Below, one piece after another: positions 37,316-45,985 of a DNA stretch of 64,000 nt (position 1 is its first letter; every line of letters begins with the position of its first letter). A program made the translations under genes and the position numbers. This DNA comes from Cupriavidus sp. EM10 (lineage in GTDB: Bacteria; Pseudomonadota; Gammaproteobacteria; Burkholderiales; Burkholderiaceae): positions 992,001 through 1,056,000 of the forward strand of contig NZ_CP076061.1 of NCBI RefSeq assembly GCF_018729255.1, read 5' to 3'. The notes below the pieces were generated by a model. The model was not told where the DNA came from and ran no database searches. It saw only the letters and a list, made by a program, of their open reading frames with translations.

Positions 37316-38581
37316 ATGAAATCCATTGCAGTGATCGGCGGCGGAATCACCGGCGTCACAACGGCGTACGCGCTGGCCAAACGCGGGTTCTCCGTCACGC
37401 TGTTCGAACGGCATCGCTATGCGGCCATGGAAACGTCGTTCGCCAACGGCGGGCAGCTGTCGGCATCGAACGCCGAAGTCTGGACGCACTGGTCCACGCT
37501 GGCCAAGGGCCTCAAGTGGATGCTGCGCGCCGATGCGCCGCTGCTGCTGAATCCGCGGCCCACCTGGCACAAGCTGAGCTGGTTTGCCGAGTTCATCGCC
37601 TCGATCCCGCACTACCGCGCCAACACCGTCGAGACGGCCCGGCTGGCCATCGCCGCACGCCAGCACCTGTTCGGCTGGGCGGAAGCCGAGGGCATCGACT
37701 TCGACCTGAAGCGGCGCGGCATCCTGCATATCTACCGCGACAAGGCAGGCTTCGATCATGCCGGACGGGTGTCGAAGCTGCTGGCCGAGGGCGGGCTGGA
37801 ACGCCGCGCCGTCACCCCCGCCGAGATGCGCGACATCGAACCCACTCTGGCCGGGCAGTACTACGGCGGTTACTACACCGAGAGCGACGCCACCGGCGAT
37901 ATCCACAAGTTCACCAACGGCCTGGCCGCCGCGATCCGCCGGCTGGGCGTGCAGACGCTGTACAACCAGGACGTGCGCACGGTGTCGACCACGGGCCGGC
38001 GCGCAACCGTGGTATCGGCGGAAGACAACCTGCCGACGTCGCGCGAATTCGATAGCGTGGTGGTCTGCGCGGGCGTGGCCAGCCGGGCCTTTGCACAGCA
38101 GCTGGGGGATCGCGTCAACGTCTATCCGGTCAAGGGCTACTCCATCACGGTGAACCTGAACGACGCCGAGAGCCAGGCCAGCGCGCCGACGGTGAGCCTG
38201 CTCGACGACGAGACCAAGCTCGTGACCAGCCGCCTGGGCGCCGACCGCTTCCGCGTGGCCGGCACGGCGGAGTTCAACGGCATCGACCGGGACATCCGCG
38301 CCGACCGCATTCGTCCACTGGTGGACTGGGTGCATGCGTGCTTTCCCGGTGTCAGCACGCGCAGCGTGGTGCCCTGGGCGGGCCTGCGTCCGATGATGCC
38401 CAACATGATGCCGCGCGTCGGGCGTGGCCATGCCGCCAACGTGTTCTACAACACTGGGCATGGGCACCTGGGCTGGACGCTGTCGGCGGTAACGGCGGAG
38501 ATGGTGGGGGATGTGGTGCTGCGGACGGCGGAGGATGGCCGCGTGGCGGTGGAGCGGGGGGTGAGCGGCGTGGCGGCTTGA
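37316..38581 (+). CDS. FAD-dependent D-amino-acid dehydrogenase / glycine oxidase-like (DadA family)
   Basis: 421 residues. The N-terminal FAD-binding motif is VIGGGITGVTTAYALAKRGFSV, then ETSFANGGQLSASNAEVWTHW, the DadA signature. The C-terminal FAD motif is YNTGHGHLGWTLSA. It oxidatively deaminates D-amino acids or glycine into the quinone pool at the membrane. The tandem glycine riboswitch directly upstream strongly suggests glycine is the inducer and perhaps a substrate, which differs from E. coli DadA (D-Ala). ATG 37316; ribosome-binding site is weak. Following gene-free DNA holds repeats. Confidence 0.92.
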   Translation: MKSIAVIGGGITGVTTAYALAKRGFSVTLFERHRYAAMETSFANGGQLSASNAEVWTHWSTLAKGLKWMLRADAPLLLNPRPTWHKLSWFAEFIASIPHYRANTVETARLAIAARQHLFGWAEAEGIDFDLKRRGILHIYRDKAGFDHAGRVSKLLAEGGLERRAVTPAEMRDIEPTLAGQYYGGYYTESDATGDIHKFTNGLAAAIRRLGVQTLYNQDVRTVSTTGRRATVVSAEDNLPTSREFDSVVVCAGVASRAFAQQLGDRVNVYPVKGYSITVNLNDAESQASAPTVSLLDDETKLVTSRLGADRFRVAGTAEFNGIDRDIRADRIRPLVDWVHACFPGVSTRSVVPWAGLRPMMPNMMPRVGRGHAANVFYNTGHGHLGWTLSAVTAEMVGDVVLRTAEDGRVAVERGVSGVAA

Positions 38582-38590
38582 TGGTGGCTT

Positions 38591-38623
38591 GATCGCTGCT
38601 TGATCGCTGCTAGATCGCTGCTC
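38591..38623 (+). repeat. three tandem 11-bp repeats
   Basis: GATCGCTGCTT, GATCGCTGCTA and GATCGCTGCTC follow each other directly after the DadA-like stop codon. Likely slippage-derived. Confidence 0.7.
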
Positions 38624-38633
38624 GAGGGGCCTT

Positions 38634-38749
38634 GCCCTCACCCCAGCCCCTCTCCCGCAAGCGGGCGAGGGGAGCAAACCGGCAGCGGTCGATATGCCCG
38701 TGGTGTTCTCCCCTCTCCCGCCTTGCGGGAGAGGGGCGGGGGTGAGGGC
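38634..38749. repeat. 116-bp inverted repeat, probable interspersed REP/MITE-like element
   Basis: The left arm starts GCCCTCACCCCAGCCCCTCT and the right arm ends in its near-exact complement (…GGGGGTGAGGGC). Within the arms, CTCTCCCGC…GCGGG forms sub-hairpins. Arms are about 42 bases each around a 30-base spacer. The sequence resembles a repeat seen across beta- and gamma-proteobacterial genomes; I cannot check copy number here. Confidence 0.65.
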
Positions 38750-38784
38750 CAGCGCCTCAAACACCAATATCGCCCGCCAGAAAC

Positions 38785-38842
38785 GAAAAAGCCCTGCTCT
38801 TGCGAGCAGGGCTTTCAAATTTGGTGCCCAGAAGAGGACTCG
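38785..38842. repeat. 58-bp direct repeat of the tRNA-Leu 3' end plus terminator (copy 1)
   Basis: It matches 38939-38996 at 57 of 58 positions (mismatch 38801 T versus 38955 C). It includes the hairpin GCCCTGCTC/GAGCAGGGC with a T-run on the minus strand, and the last 20 or so bases of the tRNA-Leu 3' end. Offset between copies is 154 bases. Confidence 0.85.
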
Positions 38843-38930
38843 GTCACCCATGCGCGACCCCGGGTTGCGCTTGCAAGCGCAACCTTTTCGAGTCCTCGCG
38901 GGCAGTCCGCAGGGACTGCCCTTTCTGGGC
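38822..38930 (-). other. tRNA-like structured element adjacent to tRNA-Leu
   Basis: Read on the minus strand it starts GCCCAGAA and ends TTCTGGGC-A-CCA, a perfect 8-bp acceptor-like stem with CCA. Between are a 9-bp hairpin (GGGCAGTCC/GGACTGCCC), GAGGACTCG which pairs with CGAGTCCTC, and the 22-bp palindrome 38863-38884. There is no anticodon arm. Its own copy of the tRNA terminator follows (38786-38815). It is either a degenerate tRNA-Leu duplication or a structured RNA. Confidence 0.5.
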
Positions 38931-38939
38931 GTATAAATG

Positions 38940-38969
38940 AAAAAGCCCTGCTCTCGCGAGCAGGGCTTT
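38940..38969 (-). terminator. terminator of tRNA-Leu
   Basis: GCCCTGCTC-TCGC-GAGCAGGGC forms a 9-bp stem and is followed by five T on the minus strand. It starts seven bases past the tRNA CCA end. Confidence 0.8.
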
Positions 38970-38975
38970 CAAATT

Positions 38976-39062
38976 TGGTGCCCAGAAGAGGACTCGAACC
39001 TCCACAGTGTTGCCACCGCTAGGACCTGAACCTAGTGCGTCTACCAATTCCGCCATCTGGGC
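38976..39062 (-). tRNA. tRNA-Leu (anticodon CAG)
   Basis: 87 nucleotides with encoded CCA. The minus strand reads GCCCAGA … TCTGGGC acceptor stem, D-arm GGCGGAATTGGTAGACGC, anticodon stem CTAGG/CCTAG with loop TTCAGGT, a long class II variable arm, and T-arm GGAGG-TTCGAGT-CCTCT. The long variable arm and CAG anticodon identify leucine. A terminator follows. A tRNA-like element lies downstream. Confidence 0.95.
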
Positions 39063-39154
39063 TTCGTTTCGCTGTATTGCTTGCTGCGAAGCGAGACGCG
39101 AATTCTACATAAGCCTTGGCAATTTGCAAGCGCTTTTTCACGCCCTCGTCAAAA

Positions 39155-40730
39155 TCAGCCGTTCTGCATCCCAAGGTACAGGCTGCCGTCCAGCACGTAG
39201 CGGTTGCGTCCCGCCCGCTTGGCGCGATACATGGCGCTGTCGGCGCGGTGCAGCAGCGGCTCCAGCCGGGCCGCCTCGGGTACCGCGCACACGGCGCCCA
39301 CGCTGATCGTCACGTAGGGCTGCACCGGCGTGCCGTTGTGCGGGATGCCCAGCTCGCGTACGGCCCCACCATGCTGCGGGCAACCGCGCGCGTCTCATCC
39401 ATCGTCGAATCGGGCAGCACCACCGCGAATTCCTCGCCGCCAAGCCGGGCGCAGAACTGTGGGCCGCGCAGCACGGCGGTCAGCGCCTCGGCCACCTGCC
39501 GCAGGCAATCGTCGCCGCAGGGGTGGCCGTACAGGTCGTTGTACTGCTTGAACAGGTCGACATCGAGGATCAGCAGGCCGATTTCCTTGCCGCGCTCGTG
39601 GGCACGGGCCACGGCGGCCAGCGATTCGCGCTGGAAGTAGCGCCGGTTGGGGATGCCGGTGAGCGCATCGATATCGAGGTCGGCCTGCACGCGCGACAGC
39701 TGCTCCGCCGTTTCGCCAAGCTGGGTGGCCAGCGCCTGTTCGCGCGACTGGTAGCGGCTGATGTCGCGCATGAAGACCAGCAGGCCGATCTGCTTGCCGT
39801 CCATCCGGCACACCGGTTCCACCGTCAGTTCGTACCCCAGGCCGTCCGGGATGAACGGCGCCGCCTCGTCGGGATCGCTGAGCGCGTGGTGCCAGGCCGG
39901 CGGCGGCATCTGGCCGCGGCGCAGGTCGGGCACCAGCCGGGCCGCGGCGGGATTGAACTCGACGATGCGTCCGTCGGCGCCCAGGATTGCGCAGCCCTCG
40001 CGGATGGCGTCGAACACGCGCAGCCGCGCATAGTGGCCGGTATCGTCCAGGTGCGTGCGCAGCGCACAGAACCACACCAGCAGGGTCATCAGCGAGAACG
40101 TGGCCGGCGTCAGGTCGCCGCCCAGCGGGCCCGTCCAGCGGTACAGGTAGGCGATGTGTGCCACCAGCGGCAGCAGCAGGCCGGCCATCAGCACGTTGCG
40201 GCCGCGCACCGACAGCGCCGCGTTCGGCACCTCGGCGGTGGCCAGGAAATACATGCTGAGGCCCAGCATCGCGTACGTCCAGGCGGCCACCGCGGTATAG
40301 CCGACACCGTGGTGAAACACCGCACCGGGCGAGACACCCGGGGCATCAGTTCGATCGAGGTCCAGATCAGGTGATGGCGCTCGTTGGTGAACACCAGCGC
40401 CAGCGTCAGCACGGCGAAGAACACCGGCACCCAGAGCATCGACCACGGCACCACGAAGCGCGGCCGGCTCAGGTGAACCATCGCCACCAGCCAGCCGATC
40501 GGTACGGCCACGATGCCCGCATACTGGAACTTGGCCCAGAAGATGCGGCCCGGCAGCGTCGTCTCGCTGATTTCCAGCAGCCGGCCACCGCTCCAGATGG
40601 CCACGCCCGCCGCCAGCACCAGGAACGCGCGGACGGTGGGGTCATCGCGGCGCGGCCACGCGGCGACGGCCATGCCTGCACTGCACACCACGGCAATGGT
40701 CAGGCAGAGGACGAGAGGATACGATGGCAT
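39155..40730 (-). pseudogene. diguanylate cyclase with N-terminal 7TM-type sensor, PAS and GGDEF, two frameshifts
   Basis: Restored length is 525 residues. The N-terminal part has several membrane helices (VLCLTIAVVCSAGMAVAA, FLVLAAGVAIWSGGRLLE and others), resembling the histidine-kinase N-terminal 7TM domain. A PAS domain follows (GCAILGADGRIVEFNPAAARLV). The GGDEF domain has DIDALTGIPNRRYF, LLILDVDLFKQYND and GGEEF. The product site looks intact, but the inhibitory site RxxD reads RGPQ, so feedback by c-di-GMP is probably absent. Breaks are at G-run 40340-40343 and C-run 39364-39367; one base in each restores ELMPPGVSPGAV and SMVGAVRELG. ATG 40730; stop at 39155. Confidence 0.85.
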
Positions 40731-40889
40731 GGAAAAGGGGCCCAACCGGATGGCAAACCCCGTCCGGCGGTGCGGGGCGAACCATTATAGGCCCCGTGGG
40801 TCGGACACTGGCGCCGGGGCATTCCCCGACGCCGGCTCCGGACGCCTTCTGGTCCACCGCCCTATCAGCCACCACTCAGGAATCGGGAC

Positions 40890-41357
40890 GTGCCCTTCAT
40901 CCTTCTAGGCATCGCACTCGTCGTTGCCTTCGTCTATGGCCTGGTCCGCCTCTACCAGGCGGTGACCGCCGCTTCCGGCATGCTGGCCGGCATCGCCGCC
41001 GTGGTGCTGGTGCTGGCGATACTGACCGCACTGGGCCTGGGGTGGCTGCGCCGCTACCGGGCGATCCACGGCCGGCGCGTCCAGGGCGAGCGCGTCCTGA
41101 CGCTGCAAGGCGAGTGGGGATCGCTCAAGGTCGACGCCGAACGCAAGAACAGCGTGCTGGAGATGAATGGCCAGCGGCAGGTGCTGATCTTCGCCGACAT
41201 CGACGACGCCCGGCCCGAGGCGCGCCAGGGCCGCTGGTACGTCGTGGTCGCCGTGCGCCACGGCCGGCAGGGCGACTGGATGGTCCCGGTGGCCAACCGG
41301 GACGCCGCCAACCTGTGGACGAAGATCTTCCGGCTGGCCGCGCTGCAGAAGCTTTGA
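40890..41357 (+). CDS. hypothetical membrane protein with two N-terminal helices
   Basis: 155 residues. Two hydrophobic segments (FILLGIALVVAFVYGLVRLY and GIAAVVLVLAILTALGLGWL) anchor a basic, beta-rich cytoplasmic part with GQRQVLIFADIDDARPEARQ and DWMVPVANRDAANLW. GTG start at 40890 with only a weak ribosome-binding site. It converges on the TonB receptor gene. I recognise no domain. Confidence 0.7.
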   Translation: MPFILLGIALVVAFVYGLVRLYQAVTAASGMLAGIAAVVLVLAILTALGLGWLRRYRAIHGRRVQGERVLTLQGEWGSLKVDAERKNSVLEMNGQRQVLIFADIDDARPEARQGRWYVVVAVRHGRQGDWMVPVANRDAANLWTKIFRLAALQKL

Positions 41358-41495
41358 GAGGCCGGCGCCGAAGCGCCAGCACGTCGTTGCCGCGCGCCAT
41401 GGCCGGAAAGCCCTCGCCGCGCTCGAAGCTGGCGGAGGAACGGCCGGCAAGGCCTCCCTGCTTGCCGACACGCCCCCAAATCACCCCCCAATACC

Positions 41496-43676
41496 TCAAA
41501 ACTGCAACGAAGCATTCATCAGGAACGTACGCGTGGCCGCCGGCAGCACGAAGCCGTCGTAGGTGGTGGTCCAGTAGCGGCGGTTGAACACGTTGTTCAG
41601 CACCGCGCGCACCGTTACCTGCTTGCCCGCCACGCGCGTGGTGTAGCGCGCGCCGACATCGGCCGTGGTGTACGACGGAATCTGCTGCGTGTTGGCTGAA
41701 TTCACGTACATCGCGCCAGTCACCTTGGCGCCAGTCCACAGCGTCAGGCCGGGCACAAACGGGGTGTCGTACTCCACGCGGCCCGTGACGATGTAGTTCG
41801 GCGTGGCGAACACCCTGTTGCCGTTGACCAGCGCGTCGTCGACATCCCTGGTCTTGGTGTGCAGCCACAGCACGCCGCCCATCAGGCGCACGTCGCGCGC
41901 CACGCGCCACCAGCCGCTGGTATCCACGCCCGTGAACTGCTGCTTGCCGTTCTGCACGAAGACGTTCGACGTGTTGGTGTACTCGTAGCCCTTGTCTACG
42001 CGGAACAGGGCCACGTTGGCGCCCCACTTGTCGCGGTCGGTCTTGAAGCCCACTTCATACTGGCGGCTCTTCAGCGGGCCGAAGGTCTCGCCGAAGTTCG
42101 CGGCGGTCGGGCCGGCCGAGCCGCCCGGTTCCAGCGATTCCACGTAGCTCACGTAGGCGGTGGAGAAATCGTCCGTCTTGAACATCACGGCCGCCGTCGG
42201 CGTGATCGGGTTGGCGCTGTAGCGCGATGTGCGCACCGCGTCCGGGTTGTAGTTGTCCTGCGAGAACATGTTGTAGCGCAGGCCGGCCAGCACCGACACG
42301 CGCGGCGTGATCTGCACGGTGTCGCTCAGGTAGACCGATTTCTGCTGGATCCGGTAGTCGCGGTAGGGGATGTAGTCCTTGCCCACGCCCGGCTGTTCGG
42401 GCAGCGCCACCGGGTTGTACAGGTTGTTCATCCCCATTGGGATCCCGTTGCTGCCCAGGCCGTTGTCCAGCTCGCGCACCTGCGACAGGTAGCCCAGGCC
42501 GGCCACGACCTCGTGCTTCAGGCCGCCCGTGTCGAACTTGCCCTGCACCATCGCGTCGTACGCCTGGTAGTAGTAGGCGGTCTTCCAGCGGTAGTTGGTA
42601 TCGGAATAGTTGCCGGCATCGTCCGAGACGAAGAGGAAGCTGTCGGCGTTCAGGCGGTTCTGGCGCGCGAAGCGGTACTTGAAGCTGGTCTTCCAGTCGC
42701 TGTTGATGCGGTAGTCCACGCCCGTGCCCACGGTCAGCGTATCGGTCTCGTGCGACGACCACGGCTGGGCCAGGTTGCGCGCCACGCTGCTGGCCGCCGG
42801 GATGGTGTCCGTGCCGAACGACAGCCCGAAGATCGTGCCCTGCGACTTGCGCTTCCAGTACATGATGTCGGCGTTCCACGTCAGGTCCGGCGTGATGCGG
42901 AAGTCGGTGGCCAGCGAGAACGTCTGGCGCCGCACGTGCACGCCCGGCTCGTTCGTGTTGCCGTCCTCGTTCACGGCGTTGATGCGATAGCCGAAGCGGT
43001 CGTCGTTGCCGAAGCGGCCGCCGACGTCGACCTTCTCGCTCCAGACGTTGTTGGTCTGGTAGCCGATGGTCACCTCGCGGAACGGCTTGTCGGTGGGCCG
43101 CTTGGTCACGTAGTTGATGATGCCGCCCGGCGACCCGAAGCCGTACATGAAGCCCGACAGGCCCTTGAGCAGTTCCACCTGCTCGAATGGCTCCAGCGGG
43201 ATGTCGGCGTCCCAGGTGACGAAGTTCTGGCCATCCACCTTGGTGCCGTTGAGCATGTCCACGCGGATGCCGCGCACGGCGAAATACGAGTTCTCGGTGC
43301 GGGCGTTGTCGCCCAGCACCTGCACGGCCGGGTCGTACTTGAACACATCGTTGGCGGTCTGCGCCATGCGCTGCTGGATTTCGTCGCTCGACACCGCGTT
43401 CACCGAGAACGGCGTATCCACGGCCTTGCGATCGCCCAATGCACCGCTGCTTACGCGCTCGACCCTGGCCGCCTCGCCGGAGCGGTCGGCCACCACGGTG
43501 GCGGTCGGCAGCGTGGCGGTGGTGTCGGCATCGGCCTGCTGGGCGTGGGCGGACAGCGACAGCGTCAGGCCCATCACTGCGGCGGCAACGGGCGACACCG
43601 TGGCTGGCAGCGGCGAACGGACAGAAACACGCGCGCGAAAGCTGGCGCAACCGTTGGACGAACGGTACAAGGACAT
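41496..43676 (-). CDS. TonB-dependent siderophore receptor
   Basis: About 726 residues from ATG 43676. A signal peptide (PVAAAVMGLTLSLSAHAQQ) precedes the TonB-box and plug region (DTPFSVNAVSSDEIQQRMAQ, YDPAVQVLGDNARTENSYFA, FEQVELLKGLSGFMYG and GGIINYVTKRPTD). A 22-strand barrel follows and ends with the aromatic LNASLQF-type C-terminus. It imports a ferric siderophore across the outer membrane. A Fur-box-like site lies 80 bases upstream. No siderophore biosynthesis genes are nearby. Confidence 0.92.
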   Translation of the reverse strand: MSLYRSSNGCASFRARVSVRSPLPATVSPVAAAVMGLTLSLSAHAQQADADTTATLPTATVVADRSGEAARVERVSSGALGDRKAVDTPFSVNAVSSDEIQQRMAQTANDVFKYDPAVQVLGDNARTENSYFAVRGIRVDMLNGTKVDGQNFVTWDADIPLEPFEQVELLKGLSGFMYGFGSPGGIINYVTKRPTDKPFREVTIGYQTNNVWSEKVDVGGRFGNDDRFGYRINAVNEDGNTNEPGVHVRRQTFSLATDFRITPDLTWNADIMYWKRKSQGTIFGLSFGTDTIPAASSVARNLAQPWSSHETDTLTVGTGVDYRINSDWKTSFKYRFARQNRLNADSFLFVSDDAGNYSDTNYRWKTAYYYQAYDAMVQGKFDTGGLKHEVVAGLGYLSQVRELDNGLGSNGIPMGMNNLYNPVALPEQPGVGKDYIPYRDYRIQQKSVYLSDTVQITPRVSVLAGLRYNMFSQDNYNPDAVRTSRYSANPITPTAAVMFKTDDFSTAYVSYVESLEPGGSAGPTAANFGETFGPLKSRQYEVGFKTDRDKWGANVALFRVDKGYEYTNTSNVFVQNGKQQFTGVDTSGWWRVARDVRLMGGVLWLHTKTRDVDDALVNGNRVFATPNYIVTGRVEYDTPFVPGLTLWTGAKVTGAMYVNSANTQQIPSYTTADVGARYTTRVAGKQVTVRAVLNNVFNRRYWTTTYDGFVLPAATRTFLMNASLQF

Positions 43677-43754
43677 CAAAAACCCCGGGATTGTTATTGG
43701 AAGACGGCTGGCTGGAAGTGCAGCATGAAGCGCATGCGGCACTTAAACACAAAA

Positions 43755-43773
43755 GGTAATGCGAATAATTCGT
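43755..43773. promoter_or_regulatory. Fur-box-like site upstream of the siderophore receptor
   Basis: GGTAATGCGAATAATTCGT matches the 19-base Fur consensus (GATAATGATAATCATTATC) at 12 positions. It is 79-97 bases before the receptor start codon. Iron-dependent repression is expected for such a receptor. Confidence 0.45.
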
Positions 43774-43912
43774 GTTTATACAACGAGTCAGCGGTTCGCC
43801 CGAGGATTTATCGCTTGCCAGAAGGGCATTGTTGCAATCGCACCACTAATGAATGGGCACCACAAGCCGCCGAGGCCAAGCCCCGGCAGGTTCTGTGGCG
43901 GGGGCGGATCCC

Positions 43913-44428
43913 CTACCGCCGGCTGCGTTCGCCGCCGCGCGAGTCCTGGATGATCATCGTCCGGTCCAGCACGCCGTTGTCGTCGAAATAGGCACTGAAG
44001 TGCGCCGGCAGATAGCCGGGCAGGTACATGCGATACGACCAGGCCTCGCGCTTCATCAGCGCGTAGTACTGGATCGGCTCCTTGGGCCTGCCCCAGCGCT
44101 CCAGCACGTCCTGCTTGGTCCATTGGCCGGGCCGCGCGGCGTAGATCTCGTTCTCGGTCAGCATCTGGCGGAAGCTCGTCAGCTTGCCGCCGGCGTCGAA
44201 ATCGGCCGCGTAGATCTCGTAGCCGTAGGGCTGCTTCGAGTAGATCCAGCGCTGCGTGCCGTTGGCCATCTGGAACGTGTCCGTGGGCGTGCCGAAAGTT
44301 TGCTGCACAGCCGCCTGCGGGCTGCCGATCAGGTTTTGCCCGGTTTCCACGGGCTGCAACGCCGAGCATGCGCCCAATGCGACGGCCGCCGCGACGGCGC
44401 TTATCCAGACGGAAAATCGAAACGGCAT
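43913..44428 (-). CDS. SmpA/OmlA (BamE-like) outer-membrane lipoprotein
   Basis: 171 residues. The signal peptide ends with lipobox ALGAC (VAAAVALGACSAL), so it is lipidated. A BamE/SmpA-like fold follows with IGSPQAAVQQTFGTPTDTFQMANG, WIYSKQPYGYEIYAADFD and VLERWGRPKEPIQYY. Such proteins support outer-membrane assembly or integrity; this one has two related halves. ATG 44428 with GGAGG five bases upstream. It is not the canonical bamE, which would be elsewhere. Confidence 0.82.
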   Translation of the reverse strand: MPFRFSVWISAVAAAVALGACSALQPVETGQNLIGSPQAAVQQTFGTPTDTFQMANGTQRWIYSKQPYGYEIYAADFDAGGKLTSFRQMLTENEIYAARPGQWTKQDVLERWGRPKEPIQYYALMKREAWSYRMYLPGYLPAHFSAYFDDNGVLDRTMIIQDSRGGERSRR

Positions 44429-44554
44429 GGCGGCCTCCGGGGATAGCTGGAATGACAGGACTTGCGTGCCAAGCATACTCCACCTCCCGCGCCCGGCACG
44501 CAGCCTGCCTGCAGCGTAAACACCCCGGGCCAGCGCTTTATTCCACGCAGGCGC

Positions 44555-45820
44555 TCAAGGCCGCAGCCCCTGCCACGGCGCACGCACGATCTCGCGGTCG
44601 TCGATGGGCCAGTGCAATGCCGCGGCGATCACGCCCAGCGCCATCGCACCCATCCACACCAGATCATAGGAATGCGTCAGCTCGAACACCAGCCCGCCCA
44701 GCCACACGCCCAGGAACGAACCCAGCTGGTGGCCGAAGAACACGAAGCCGAACAGCGTGGTGATGTAGCGCACGCCGAACACCTGCGAGACGATGCCGCT
44801 GGTCAGCGGCACCGTGCCCAGCCACAGGAAGCCCATTACCGCCGCAAACGCGTACAGCGTCACCGGGTTCAGCGGCAGCAGCAGGAACAGCGCCATCGCC
44901 GATGTCCGCGTCAGGTAGATCCCCGCCAGCAGGTACTTCTTCACGTGCCGCCCGCCAAGCCAGCCAAAGGCATAGGTGCCCGCGATATTGGCCAGCGCGA
45001 TGATGGCCAGCGCAATCATCGCGCTGGCCGGCTGCATGCCCTGGTCGCGCAGGTACGCGGGCAGATGGTTGCCGATGAACGCCAGCTGGAAGCCGCAGGC
45101 CAGAAAGCCGAGATTGAGCAGCCAGAATCCCCTGTGGCGAAAGGCCTCCGCGATGGCGGCCCGCATCGACGGCTGGTTGCCTCCGGCATCGCCACCGGCG
45201 GCTCGATCCTGGAACGGCAGCGCCAGCGGCACCAGCACCAGGGCCGCCCCGGCAAAGACCATCAGCGCCATTTGCCAACCCGCCGCCGACATCAGCGCCT
45301 GCGCCGACGGCACCATCAGGAACTGGCCGATCCCGCCCAGCGCCCCCGCGATGCCGAGCGTCCGGCTGCGCTGTTCCGGCGGCACCATGCGGCTGAGCGC
45401 GCCGTAGACCACGCCAAACGTGGTGCCCGACTGCGCGATGCCCACGCAGATGCCGGCCGCCAGCAGGAACGTGATCGAGCCGGACGCCAGCGCCATGCCC
45501 CATAGCCCCGCCGCGTACAGCACCAGCCCGCCCAGCATCACCTTCCACGACCCGAAACGGTCGGCCACCATGCCGGTCAGCGGCTGGGCAAGGCCCCACA
45601 CCAGGTTCTGCACGGCCATCGCCAGCGCGAAAGTCTCGCGGGTCCATCCTCGTTCGGCGATGACCGGCAGCAGGAACAGCCCCTGCACGTGACGCACGCC
45701 CAGCGCCAGGCCCATCACCAGGCCGGCCGCCAGCAGCAGGAACACGGTATCGCGCCACCAGGGCGATGGCCCGGTCCGCTGCGATGCGCTGGGATCATGC
45801 GAAGTCTGGCGAAGTGGCAT
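44555..45820 (-). CDS. major facilitator superfamily transporter (oxalate/formate antiporter-like)
   Basis: 421 residues from ATG 45820 (GGAG six bases upstream), 12 membrane helices. VRHVQGLFLLPVIAERGWTRETFALAMAV, GMVADRFGSWKVM, YGALSRMVPPEQRSRTLG and GFVFFGHQLGSFLGVWLGG are OxlT-like MFS features. It probably carries a monocarboxylate or dicarboxylate. It is divergent from a GcvA-type LysR regulator 166 bases away, which may control it. Confidence 0.88.
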   Translation of the reverse strand: MPLRQTSHDPSASQRTGPSPWWRDTVFLLLAAGLVMGLALGVRHVQGLFLLPVIAERGWTRETFALAMAVQNLVWGLAQPLTGMVADRFGSWKVMLGGLVLYAAGLWGMALASGSITFLLAAGICVGIAQSGTTFGVVYGALSRMVPPEQRSRTLGIAGALGGIGQFLMVPSAQALMSAAGWQMALMVFAGAALVLVPLALPFQDRAAGGDAGGNQPSMRAAIAEAFRHRGFWLLNLGFLACGFQLAFIGNHLPAYLRDQGMQPASAMIALAIIALANIAGTYAFGWLGGRHVKKYLLAGIYLTRTSAMALFLLLPLNPVTLYAFAAVMGFLWLGTVPLTSGIVSQVFGVRYITTLFGFVFFGHQLGSFLGVWLGGLVFELTHSYDLVWMGAMALGVIAAALHWPIDDREIVRAPWQGLRP

Positions 45821-45985
45821 GGCGGGCTCCGTTGGCAACAGTCGGCGTCTGCTGTATTTCAAGCCAATCCCGGCGACAGTTCAAACGAGATTTGGGGCGT
45901 CTTGCCATTCCGCCGGCGCATGGCAGTTTCTTGAGATTCCGTGCTGTAATGGGGGCTTGCCGGCGTCATTGTTGAGGCTTTTGCC

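Noticed and set aside
36782..38851. A 689-codon open frame antisense to the DadA-like gene
   Set aside because: It covers a well-recognised flavoprotein and a riboswitch on the plus strand; composition is that of an antisense shadow.
38785..39062. Direct repeats of the tRNA 3' end as attL/attR of an integrated island
   Set aside because: Only 154 bases separate the copies and no integrase is seen. Integration is not supported, though a scar is possible.
41859..43991. A 710-codon open frame antisense to the TonB receptor
   Set aside because: It is a His/Val/Arg-rich shadow of the GC-rich receptor gene and has no domain. The receptor frame is clearly the real one.
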